From Rhizophagus irregularis (taxonomy: Eukaryota > Glomeromycota > Glomeromycetes > Glomerales > Glomeraceae), in contig NC_089456.1 in assembly GCF_026210795.1 (NCBI RefSeq), positions 870,501-934,500 of the forward strand: a DNA stretch of 64,000 bases, in the 5' to 3' direction. Under the pieces are notes generated by a model, which worked only from the letters and a program-made list of their open reading frames with translations, had not been told where the DNA came from and ran no database searches. Shown here in pieces: positions 23,149 through 34,370 of the stretch. How positions within the stretch are numbered: the stretch's first letter is position 1; each line of letters begins with the position of its first letter. The position numbers and the translations under genes were made by a program.

Positions 23149-23580
23149 ATGACGTCATCACAACAAATCCCAGATATATCCAAATCTGTAGAAGATCAAC
23201 CAATAGATATAGAAATTATTGATATGCCTATTACGTCCAAACACCAATTAAAGGAATCAATTAGCATCTTCTTAGCAAAAGCCACTTCTTTTATATCTAA
23301 AGATAAACAAAAGCAAGTTTTATATGCCGATATGATTAAATAAAATCTAAATAGTGATATTAGCAGATTTGACTTGCCTTCACTTTTTACAAAAAAAAAA
23401 AGAAAAACTGTGCCCATTTCTAATACTGGATCTAGCAAAAGTTCTTTTAAAACTACCAAGAAACAACCCGCTACACTTTTATCTAAAATGATTAGTACTA
23501 TAATGACTGGATATATGCCTGTAAATAAGGACTTTATATTCTCTCCTCCTAGTCTTAATTTGATACGCTTAATCACTTAA
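23149..23580 (+). pseudogene. Downstream part of an interrupted orphan gene
   Basis: Two open stretches in the same frame, 23149-23343 (MTSSQQIPDISKSVEDQPID onward) and 23374-23580 (SLFTKKKRKTVPISNTGSSK onward), are separated by a single TAA at 23341. The sequence reads sensibly on both sides of it (ADMIK before, NLNSDISRFDLPS after), so the stop looks like a point mutation. Coding-like scraps continue to about 23950 with more breaks. The composition (Ser/Lys/Thr-rich, basic KKKRK) suggests a nuclear protein, but the family is unknown. I infer that it was one gene with 22531-22884. Confidence 0.4.
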
Positions 23581-24499
23581 AAACCTGGGATGATTAATTT
23601 TAAATCTCAACAGAAATACGTCATTATTACAGTGTCAATTGAACTCAATCAAGAGGTTACAAGATTTTGAAATAATGGAGTATAAACTGCTCCACTTAAA
23701 GGTTTATCTATATGATAGTTTCTAGCTAACTGGGATCTCAAATAAAGAAAAAAACAGGAATGATTCCAGGCTGTACTTAAAGGAGTTCCTACTTCTATTT
23801 TCACAGCTACTTTATATCTGGATAATCCTGCTCACTTTATACTTCTACTATTAGGATTTAAAGTATTTAAATTAATTTAAGATTGGAGTACCCGCAAATT
23901 AATAACTTATTATGAATTGTGAATTGACTTAAAGAAGGTCATTAGTAAGCCATTTAGCTTAAACGAATTTACTAGTGATTAATAATAAAATTTTTATTAA
24001 ATCCATGATTTTTGTTTTTTTATGTAGTTTGTCTATATTAACATTGCAAAAATTACATGTATAAATTTAATTTTAATAACATAAAAAAAATATTTGACGT
24101 AAATTACATATGTAATCAAATAATAAATAAGTATTTTTCAAATTTAAAAGATTTTTAAATATTAAATAAAATGTAAAAGTCATTTTTAATAAAAATTTTT
24201 CAATATGTATCCAATTTCAATAAAAATTGACTCACAAAGACTTTAAAATATTTTGAATTTATATGCAAAATTTCAGTATATATTAGTATTATGTGGGAAT
24301 GGAGCAAAAATTTACTGTTACACAAATTTGATAGTAAAAAAGTAACATATTCTTTTCCCTCTGCAAGACTATATGCATACTTATTATTTATTATTGTAGG
24401 TGAATTATACACGACCATAGTTTGTTCTTTTGAATAAATAAAAGATTGGATTTATTTTTGTATGATTCGTATGATCGATAATATTAAGTTCATCTAAAT

Positions 24500-24860
24500 G
24501 AGCACTAGTGATATTAGGAAATTATATCATTTTTCATCACTTTATATCGCTTCATATCATTTTTCATCATTCCATATCATTTTTCATCACTTCATTTCAT
24601 TTTGCAACATTCCATTTCATTTTTATTACCGTATTTCATTTACATTATCCCATTTCATTTCTATTTTGTTTTCATCATCGATCCTATTTCACTTTTATTT
24701 CATCATTCCCTTCGCTCCCATTTTATTTTCCATCGTTCTATTTTATTTTATATCATTCCATTTTACTCCCATTTTGTTTTTCATTATCCTTTCACTCCAA
24801 TTTCATTTTTCACATTATCCTTTTAATTTCATCATCCACTTCATCTCTTTTTATATATTC
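24500..24860. repeat. Degenerate TTTCATTTTTCATCATTCCA tandem repeat
   Basis: About 330 bp of imperfect tandem units of roughly 20 bp built from CATTTCATTTTTCATCA variants. The long overlapping frames in it (rich in Phe, His, Ile and Ser) result from the repeat, which lacks stop codons, and are not genes. Confidence 0.75.
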
Positions 24861-25145
24861 ATTTTTTTTCTGTTATAAAATTATTAATTGTTAACTAAAT
24901 TATAAAGGATTATATATCTTATGTATTACTATAGTCTATAGGTTTTAAATTAATAAAAAACTTAGATTAAATGGTTAATAGATGGGTATAATAGTTTAAT
25001 TAAAGTTATGTTAATATTCTTGTAATTTAAAAAGTACTGAAATATCCTGATTGATATTTGAGTATTTTTCTTTTATGCCATTTTTTGGCACCAATCAGAT
25101 TTACTATTTGATGAAAATTTAAAAAAAAATAGGGACCAATCAGAT

Positions 25146-25583
25146 AGTAGTATGAAAACCCCAATTCTGGCTCACTCCCACCATATAATCTAAAATACTA
25201 CCACTTTATATAATCTAATTACCACCATCATATAACTTAATTACCATCATATAATCCACCTACCACTTTTACTATAATTTAACTACCACTTTATATAATC
25301 TAGTTACCACCATCATATAATTTTAATTACCACCATATAATCCACCTACCACTTTTCATATAATCTAGTTACCATCATATAGTTTTATTACCACCATACA
25401 ACTCTATTACCACCATACAATCTGAAAAAATTAACCGAACAAGAAATAGGATTTCAAAGCCAACGGAGTTCAAAAAGGTAAGGAATATTAACCCATCCAG
25501 GAAACCAGCCATGGAGTCAATAGAGCGGAATAGCAAGGCAAGCAATTACCCTTATACCGAGAAAAAATGTAATTGAATAAAAG
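25146..25583. repeat. Polinton-like left terminal inverted repeat
   Basis: It starts AGTAGTATGAAAACCCC and contains a run of about 14 short subrepeats built from TACCACC and ATATAATC (25185-25425). It ends with an ATTACCCTTATACCGAG segment and the promoter-like motif at 25561-25583. The right copy at 36656-37095 is its reverse complement with small differences in subrepeat number. Confidence 0.9.
25561..25583 (+). promoter_or_regulatory. Promoter-like motif, copy 1
   Basis: A 23-bp sequence with core AAAAAATGTAATTGAATAAA at the inner edge of the left inverted repeat, 39 bp before the ORF1 ATG. The same 23 bp occur at 26237-26259 and, inverted, at 36656-36678. No TATA box is clear downstream of this copy. 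Confidence 0.55.
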
Positions 25584-25622
25584 GTAGGTACCAAGTAACT
25601 ATACAGATAAATAGTACATAAC

Positions 25623-26160
25623 ATGGTATATACCGCAGAAAAGTTAGCAACAATCTTTGGCTGCACAGTCTCTGATCTTATGGCTATCATGAGAGATTCT
25701 GAAAAAGCCCACCAAACCCCGTACGCAGTATCAGTAATCCCCGAACTTGTGGGCCATATCCTGGAATACATTCCAAGTAGAAATTTCGGGACACATCTTC
25801 TGAAGTCAGCCCAATCTGGAGAGCCGAAGCTGAACGAATACTTCCGGAAGCGGCATAAAGAAGCCGAGGAGCGCTTACGACAAAGCAGTAGAAAAGAAGG
25901 AAAAAGCAAATGATGCTCTTGGTCGATCAGAGGAGGAGGGTAATAGAAATCGTGACCTCCGTGAACTTGAATGGGAGGCATATCAAAAGGCTTGTAAAGA
26001 GAGAACAAATGCTGCAGTAGAGCATATTATGGTAAAAGAAGCTATTCGCCGTTGTAGCTTACAACTATAAGTTACTTAAGGATGTAGTATACATCAGGAC
26101 GAGGATGTGCTTTCAGTGGACTCGGATGACAATCCCGATGACTCAGATGGTGAGGAATAG
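25623..26160 (+). pseudogene. Polinton-like ORF1, unknown function, frameshifted
   Basis: It starts MVYTAEKLATIFGCTVSDLM and runs open to 25913. A frameshift near 25890-25910 then leads into a charged helical stretch (LGRSEEEGNRNRDLRELEWE) and an acidic end DSDDNPDDSDGEE with a stop at 26158-26160. The Lys/Glu-rich middle is probably coiled coil. I do not recognise a family, and it is not an obvious capsid, ATPase or protease. It lies directly behind the left inverted repeat and its promoter-like motif. Confidence 0.5.
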
Positions 26161-26236
26161 TTTAGGAAGACAGTACTAATCTGTCTCTCTCTTTTTTTAC
26201 CCTCATAGGGTAGGCGAACAATTAATTTTATTTTCA

Positions 26237-26259
26237 GAAAAAATGTAATTGAATAAAAG
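26237..26259 (+). promoter_or_regulatory. Promoter-like motif, copy 2
   Basis: Identical to 25561-25583 over the 23 bp but outside the inverted repeat, in front of the polymerase gene. It is followed by a TATAAAAA box (26264-26271) and the leader TTTACAAGATGTCA across the start codon at 26282. The right-end gene has the same arrangement, which supports a function in transcription. Confidence 0.6.
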
Positions 26260-26281
26260 AGGAGTATAAAAAGTTTACAAG

Positions 26282-29200
26282 ATGTCAACACATCAAGCAA
26301 GAAGTGCCCAACACAGACAAGTCACCCGATCAGTTCTAGCTGAACTCAAGCAGGTACCTGTCGAGTCCATCCCATATCCCCGCTCAAATGCAAAATTGCA
26401 GGAATATGAGGATGAGATCCGCCAAATCCGTGAAGCACAAGCGGCGGTAACCAATGAAGAGATAACCCGCATGATGCAAATTGATCCAGACCCACATTAT
26501 GAGGTAGTCTTTGAACGTCGTGATCAGGTACGTATAGGAAAGGAGTTAACAGACTCAAACTTTACTGATGTTGCTATAGGAACACCTGGAGACGTACGAC
26601 TACGCTTCATTTCTTACAGCACACAGTCAAACAATCCAGAATATTCTTCAGGATGAAAGAAATCGATTGGGATCAATAAAAGTAAGAATTGGAATATTTG
26701 CCACAATAAGACGTTTGATTCTTACCTTCAAGAGGGATTATTCGGGAGACAGAATTTAGAAGAAGATGATGAGAGTATATCTACAGATATAACATACCAT
26801 TTAAAACTCGCAATATGCCAATCCTACCATCAACAGATATTAATGGTACATTTAACTTTGCATTAGCAAGAATCATGCAGAAAGTAGAAGACTATGTAAA
26901 TTACGGATCAGGTTAGAATTCTATCGTGTAGAAAAAATATTTATGAAATCTCGCAATTTCACACCTTGAGGAAGCAGGATATATACGGCTCAAAGATCTG
27001 CCACGAAAAAGGGAGTAGTAAATCCAGCTAATGATGACGACAAATGCTTCCAGTGGGCAATCCTAGCAGCATTACATCCAGTAGAAAAGAACGCAGAAAG
27101 AATTTCCAAGTATAAGGAGTATGTAAATGAGTTAAACTTTGAAGGTATCGAATTTCCAGTACAAGCTGATGAGGTAATTCTAAGAAGATTTGAGCGACAG
27201 AACCCAACTATCCCTCTGCATTTGTGAATGGCGTGACCACCGCCTATGCCCAATATACGTTACCGATAGGGATGATGCAGAGGGCCATAAAATAATAGAT
27301 TTAGTACTTATCAGTAACGGGAAAAGCAGCACTATTGCTGGATTAAGAATATGAGCCGTTTAGTAAATAAACGTACAAAAGATGGACATGCAACATTTGT
27401 CTGCCGATGGCGATCTCCCACTTCACACATCAACAAGAAATCCACGACAAACATGTAGCAATATGTCGAGGATTAAAGAAAACCCCACAAGCAGACCGAA
27501 TGCCATCAGTAAAGAAAGGAAATGATATATACGAATTCAAGAACTGGAAACGCCGCATGCAAGTCCCATATTACTTTGTTGCAGACTTTCAAGCCCTCCC
27601 CAAGTAATGGACATACCACCCACAGATGAAGACAAAGATAAGAAAACCAAGAAAGTACAAGAGCAAATCCCCTGCTCATACTCGTATATTAAGGTAAGAT
27701 ATGATGGTGTAAGTGAATCACAGAAGATATTTACAGGAGAAAATGCAGCACAAAAATTTGTAATCGAAATGCTAAATGAGGCTGAAGCAATCCATAATGA
27801 ATTCAGAAACCCAATGGAAATGATGCCGTTAACAACCCAAGAGCAAGCAAGTTATGATAATGCAATAAACTGCTGGATATGTCGTAACCCCTTAAATGGA
27901 AATAAAGTAAGAGACCACTGCCATATTACAGGAAGGTATCGATGCAGCACATTAGTATGGATGTAATCGACTTATCCATAAAACCTCGTGAAATGCATAT
28001 CCCAGTAATCTTTCACAATTTATCAGGATATGATGGACACGTAATTATACAAGGAATTGGTGCAATGGAATGTGAGGATGATATTGATCCTCCATCCCTT
28101 ATAACATGGAAAAGTATATGGCATTCATTGGTAGTTCCCATCCGATTTATAGACAGCTTACAATTCATGAAATCAAGTCTCGACAAATTAGCATCCAATC
28201 TAGGTGCAGAAAAATGTGAGCACAAGAATGTAGTAATCCACAACACTTATGGCGAATTGATGCAGGTAGATGCTTTGCACATCCCGAAAACTTTAAGATA
28301 ACACGAAGTCAAATACCACCTGAATTACTCGAGATTTATCTTAAAAAAGGTGTCTACCCGTATGAATACATGGATGACTGGAAAAAGTTTGAGAAAACTA
28401 GTTTACCACCTAAAGGAGCATTTTATAGCAAACTTAATGAAACCCACATTAGTGATAAAGAATATGAATATGCACAGTATGTATGGGAAAAAAGCAGGAT
28501 GTAAAACAATGCAAGATTATCATGACATTTATCTCAAAACTGACGTCCTCCTACTAGCCGATATATTTCAGAATTTCCGAGAAATGGCCTTGAAAAAATA
28601 TGGGTTAGATCCTCTCTGGTATTATTCAACACCAGGCTTCGCATGGGATGCACTATTCTTAATGACAGGGCAAAGATTGGATCTTATAACTGACCAGGAC
28701 ATGTACATGATGGTAGAAGCAAGATTACGTGGTGGAATCTCTATGGTAAGTAAACGATATGCTCGTGCAAATAATCCAGGTATGGGAGAAGGTAAATGGA
28801 CCGCAGATAAGCCCAAGTCATCTATTCTATACTTAGACGCAAATAACCTATATGGATGGGCCATTACGTTGCAATACTTACCTACAGGTAACTTCCACTG
28901 GATAAAGGAGGAAAACGAGTTATCTAACATTCAAAGGCAAATAGAAAGTAATGAAATACCAGACGATTCTTCTGAAGGATATATCCTTAAAGTTAAACTG
29001 GAGTACCTCAAGCCCTCCATTCACAACACACAGATTACCCCCGCTCCTGCAGAACGAATGAAGGTTAAGAAGGAATGGCTTAGTAAAAAGCAGCAGGAAA
29101 TAATAGCATGCTCATGGACAACGATACACACCTACGTATAAGCTCATCCCTAACCTATTTGATAAGGATGAATATGTAGTTCATTATAGAAATCTCCAGT

Positions 29201-30172
29201 ATTATGTTAGCCAGGGCTTAGTAATCAAGAAGGTCTATGAAGCTATAAAATTCGAGCAGGCTCCATGGATGAAACCATATATAGAATTTAACACCGCCGA
29301 ACGTGCGGGAAGCTAAGAATGATTTTGAGAAGGACTTCTATAAACTCACGAATAATAGTGTATTTGGTAAAACTATGGAAAATCTCAGGAAACGCGTACG
29401 TGTCTCAGTAGTACAACCCCAAACCCATCCCAAGAAATATAAAAAGCTTACCTCAGATCCTGCATTCAAGGGTCGTAAAATATTCTCAGAAAATCTTGTT
29501 GCAATCCACCGACGAAAAGTGGAGGTAATGCTTAACCGTCCAACATATGTGGGTATGAGTGCGTGACCTCTCGAAGCTCTGTATGTATCAATTCTACTAC
29601 GATACTCTTAAAGTACGATATGGTGAAAAAATCCAGTTATGTTATACGCATACATACTCACTTCGTACAAATCCAAACTGAGGATATTAATGCAGACCTC
29701 ATAGATATGGCAGACCAATTTGACTTCAGTGATTATCCTAAAGATCATCCTGTACGAAAAGCATTAGGTGATAAGACTGACATAAATATGAAAATCCCAG
29801 GAAATTTAAGGATGAATGTAATGGAGCAGTTATAGCAGAATTTATTGGCCTCCGTCCCAAAATGTATTCCATTCTCAAGGTAGGGGATGAGACCACCAAT
29901 CCAAAACATGGTATCCGTAAGGCTAAAGGTGTCCCCTCAAAGGTAGTTAAAAAAGAGTTCCACCTTACGAGCGTATAATAAGGCACTCTTTTCGATCCTA
30001 AACATAATGATACAGTCACCTTAGAGCAATCCGATCTGATAGACATGCCATAAATGTTATAGAAATGTCGAAGGTAGGATTATCCCCTATGGATGATAAA
30101 AAATGGATTGCACAAGATAATATCACAATGTATGCACATGGAGATTATAGGATACCACAACTTGAAAATTAA
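26282..30172 (+). pseudogene. Protein-primed family-B DNA polymerase (Polinton type), decayed
   Basis: About 3.9 kb, broken by many frameshifts and stops. Reading order: an N-terminal region (MSTHQARSAQHRQ), NPANDDDKCFQWAILAALHP, a region before the exonuclease with HDKHVAICR, ExoI-like VADFQALPK, a zinc/HNH-like CWICRNPL with VRDHCHITGRYR, exonuclease FHNLSGYDGHVI, KTMQDYHDIYLKTDVLLLAD, motif A DANNLYGWA, motif B KLTNNSVFGKTMENLRKRV, and a motif C position reading CYTHTYS. The family (DNA_pol_B_2) replicates the element from a protein primer. Motif C normally has two Asp; here they read His (29649-29651) and Tyr (29655-29657), and the ExoI Glu reads Gln (27590-27592). Its stop overlaps the convergent integrase stop. 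Confidence 0.88.
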
Positions 30173-31360
30173 TATAATATATGAGTAGGAGGTAGCATAG
30201 TATCAGATGGCACAACTAATAATTCTTCTCGAGTAAATATTTTTTTAGGTCCATCAGATAACCTATATATAACCGGCTGCCCATCAACAACTGTGGAAGA
30301 TTCAATTGTATAAACTTTAGTAGACCATATTGGATCAGTTGCACGTCTCCTACCTTGGTAATCTGAGTTATCAAGTAAGTATCTCACAAGAGAACCAGCT
30401 GGTAAACGTATTTCTTCTGCACCTACAGGTCTATCCTTCCGAATTTTTGAAGGTAGTGCATACACTTGATCTTTCTGGATTGCCTCAACTGGAGACATAC
30501 CTAGTAGACGAGTATTAGAATTATTTAGCTCATTCACAATATCAGAAAGGTTCTTAACCCAGGCAGTATTCACACCTTCTGTAAGGAGTTCCTTTGCATC
30601 CTGTATTTTGAAAAGTCTCTCTGCTAAAGTTCGATTATACCGTTCAACAATAGCCTGACTCTTATGAGTAGTACCCACCCGAATACGCACACCTTTTTCA
30701 TCCATTAATCGGATAACTTCATCCTTAAATTCTGATCCCCATCTACTTGTAAAACTCTTGGCCAAATAAGCGGGCAGTCTGCTTTACCATAAATCTTTTT
30801 AAATGCCTTAGCAACACGTGCAGAGCTGCGATCTTCTAGAGGTACTGAAGCTTTATATCGGCTAGCAACATCTACAATATTCAGACAGTATTTATACAGC
30901 TTTCTATCTACAGTATCATAGGGCATATATAAGATATCTGCTCGATGATACATATTTGGTCGAGTAATCTTATTAAAAAGAAACCTGTGGAACATCTTGG
31001 GTATAGGCGAGTGTATTTGCCATATAGCCTGTTTATCGCAATTCCATCTGTAATATCGATATATTAACCAAATGCTCTTCTTACCTTGCACTTTAGCCCA
31101 AAGTTTTTCGGGAGTACGATAATATCGCATGGATGGTAATAGATTTGTTGAAGGATATAATTTTGTTCGATTTGTTTATTAAATGTAGGGTCTATAAAAA
31201 TCTGTGGAGCGGCAATGGAAGATACGTCGTTAAAGGCACGCGATTCTGATACGATTGCAATCGCATAACGTATATAAAATACCTGTATGGTGTAATCGAG
31301 GGTCGTGAATCGAGATAGAAGAAGCTTAGGCAAAAAAATGCTGAGTTGCGTGCAAAGCAA
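30169..31360 (-). pseudogene. Retroviral-type integrase of the Polinton-like element, frameshifted
   Basis: Three overlapping frames (31360-31064, 31130-30705, 30765-30169) form one integrase. The N-terminal part has PTFNKQIEQNYILQQIYY. The catalytic core has RADILYMPYD (first Asp), NIVDVASRYKASVPLED, LQVDG next to WGSEFKDEV (second Asp) and SQAIVERYNRTLAERL (Glu), a DDE arrangement. The C-terminal end has AGSLVRYLLDN, RRATDPIWSTKVYTI and TREELLVVPSDT. A single missing base near 30742 splits the core, and another break lies near 31070-31130. In Polintons this enzyme inserts the linear DNA and makes the 6-bp duplication. It converges on the polymerase gene; the two stops overlap. Confidence 0.88.
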
Positions 31361-31644
31361 GAAAGCGTTAGAAACGGCGTCGCTTAAAGGAGGAAGGGAA
31401 CTGGCAAGCTTAGAACGTCAGGCTGATTGAAGTTGATGCTACAAATATTGATTTCAAAAGATCGAATAAAAGAACTTGCTAATAGACGACGGAAAAAGCA
31501 TAGCGGCAATTCCTCTGACCCTATTACAGAAATCTTAAATAATCGGACAACTATAGCAAATAGTGTAGCTGGTATTCGTATTCGCATGTCGTACAATATA
31601 AGCACGCACATAAATATATTATAATATTGCAAATGATAGTAACG

Positions 31645-34370
31645 ATGCCGATTATCCGATATGCTAATGAGTTGCGAAATATTATAGAAGATCAAGATAA
31701 TATGGAGGATAGACTTGAAGGTTTGTTAGATGATGCACATAACCGTGAAGAATATCTTAGACGAACTTAATAATACACGTGCTACTATACTAAGAACAAG
31801 ACGTACCTACGAGGATGCATATGCAAATGAAGTGCGTCATCGCCAACATTGGGAAGGCCTTGCACAAAATACTCAGATCCAATTGGCTAACATCCAGGCT
31901 CAATTTGCTAACAGTCAAATCCAACTAGCTAATGTCCGAGAGAACGTGATGAGAGTAGAAGAAATGCTCATAGATTATTACAGCGCTATAATACCGAAAC
32001 AGAGCGAAGTAGAAGGCGGGCTAATGGTATCATTCAGCAAGCTCGAAGCATGGAGAGGGCAATTTTTAAACTGTCGCAATCATGGTCAAAATTTGCAAAA
32101 TCAGGTCAATAATTTGAATCAACAGATTCTAGCATTACAAAATAACCCTCCGGTAATCCTTACAATACCTATGTGGCAGGATATTTGGCTTCGCACAAAA
32201 AATTTAGAGGAGCGTCGATCGAAGATCAGAATCTTTGGCTTACAGAATTCAGCAATGGTGTGAGTCTCTGGACTGATCCTGCTGCTAATCTAGGCTCGTG
32301 TTAGGATTCATGGGATCTTTGAAACTTTCTTGAAGATGATGCTAGAGATTGGTATGAAACAGCATGTCAAAGGAAAAAATTGGGAATGTGTAAATCTTCT
32401 GGATAATACTGGTGTGGCCACTTACTGCTTTTAATCTTTGAATAATGCCGCTATACAGGCTGTAGCGGCGAATCAATTTCGTGGAGGGGCTGGTGTATTA
32501 CATGGACAGCAGGCTGCAGATAATACTATTACTGGTGCTAATTTTATACCTGATCATACTGTATGGGATGAAGATTGGTCAATAGTCGAGGGTCGTCCTA
32601 CTGATATAGCTGTTAATAATCCTAATGCTAATAATGGAGGTACAATTGTGGCTCCTGGAATACGTATTGGACAATTAATATATCGTTTTAAGCATTACTT
32701 CCCTACTATAACATCTGAAAAGTCTAAGCTTGCATTTAATGCTATTGTTCAGGGTAGTGATACTGTAAGCCGATTCTATTCTAAATTACGAAGAATGGTT
32801 AGACTTGCATATTCAACTCTTCCAGAGGTAAATCAGAATGAATTAGTACGGCAACAGTTCTTAAATGGTCTTTCCAGTGAAAATAAGTTGGATGCGCGAC
32901 GTATTGGTTTAGAAAATTCAGTTGCATCTATTCTGAATAAATTGGAAGAAGTTGAGAAATACAGGGACAGATATGCCACCTACTCCTATAGTTACATACC
33001 GGGGTCCAACTTTAGCGGATATTGAGAATCTTATAAATTCTAAAATTCCTAGACTACGGCTAAATCATCTGCAGTACCAGTACCATCTTCTAGTCCATTT
33101 TCAAGTCCTCAAAATGATACATCATTTCAGAGATTACTTGCTTTAGCATATAAATTAGGTCTTCCAAGAGATATCGATATAAGTAAAGTAACCCTTAGTG
33201 ATCTTGAAATATTTATTGATACAGAACTTAATAAAAATTTACCATCTGACCATATTTACCGTGGTAATCAGGTATTTGGTATAAGTTCAGGTACACGCAA
33301 ACCAAAGAAATCAAAGAAATGTCAAGTTGTGGAAAATCTGGTCATACAAGAGCTTCGTCCAAAATCTAAGCTAAAGAAGGAAAGAAAACAAATTCATTAT
33401 ACGACTCCTCTGATTCCTCTAACTCTTCTGACGCCTCTGACCTCGACTCCTCCGATAGCGATTCGTACTCTGGACATGCCTGCTATGGATTAAAAAAAAG
33501 CCTACAGAAAGGAAACGTGTAGATAAAAAGCCTACCTGATAAGAAAAAATCACAACTTGAAAGGCAGCGTATTATCTTTGAGGTTTTTATACAACTCTTA
33601 AAGCTTCTGGTTCAATCCTTCGTTAATGCTGTACCAAAAGAGACTGTTATATCTGCTTACAATGCTCCGAATGCTGAATTCATTAATTATAAAGAACCAG
33701 TACTCAGTCAGCTTAAAGGAGAACCCTCGATAAAAACACGTGAAAAAGTTTGGGATAATGTTAAGGACCTTTTTCACATCTATCCTTCATCCTATGATTT
33801 CGGCTTGTAAGCTAATAGTATGGCTGCAAATTTAATCCGTAAAAATGATGATGTTATACATAATAATGACTTATGTCTATAGCGGGTATTGGAATTGTTA
33901 ACCGCAAGTCTGCTAGTGATGTAGTACTATTAAGACCAAAGTAGTCGCACCTGAGAGTGAAAAATCTTTAGTTATTCCTACGACAATTTTTGATACTGGT
34001 TCGATAGTTCTCCGATATCTAACAATATTGTAAAGCGCCTAAATCTTGACGTTGATAGAAGTAATGCTCCTGATCTTAGTGGTGTTGCAACAAAATCTGA
34101 TACTATTGGGACAGTATATGGTCTTGGTATTCTTGTATATGATGGGGAGAACTCTAAAAAAATTGAAGATGATTCAAGGTTGTTAAGAGTGATAAGGACT
34201 TTTTATTGCTAGGTGTACCTTGGATTGATCGCGCTAATGTCATTCTAGATTTCCAAAATCGGCAACTGACCATCCCTCTATCATCACGTAAAAAAATTAC
34301 CATTCCAATTTCTCTACATAAACGGAAAACTAACGTGACTTCCTTGCGTAGTTGGATACTATCGACTTAA
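31645..34370 (+). pseudogene. Gag-protease polyprotein-like gene inside the Polinton-like element
   Basis: It starts MPIIRYANELRNIIEDQDNM and is broken at least five times. A coiled-coil region (31730-32263, LANIQAQFANSQIQLANVRE) is followed by the gag-like helix FLEDDARDWYETA (about 32323-32362), then a gag core (32438-33025: IRIGQLIYRFKHYFPTITSE, VSRFYSKLRRMVRL, LVRQQFLNGL), a damaged zinc-knuckle region (KKCQ, then CGKSGHTR in another frame, about 33315-33360), an Asp/Ser-rich linker, and a retropepsin with IFDTGS (Asp at 33992-33994) and FLLLGVPWIDRANVILDF. No reverse transcriptase follows and no LTRs were seen. Retroelement gag-pro is not standard Polinton cargo; it could be nested debris or an adopted structural module. 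Confidence 0.7.

Noticed and set aside
24498-24894. Three overlapping Phe/His/Ile-rich ORFs, membrane-protein-like
   Set aside because: All arise from the TTTCATTTTTCATCA tandem repeat, open in three frames at once.
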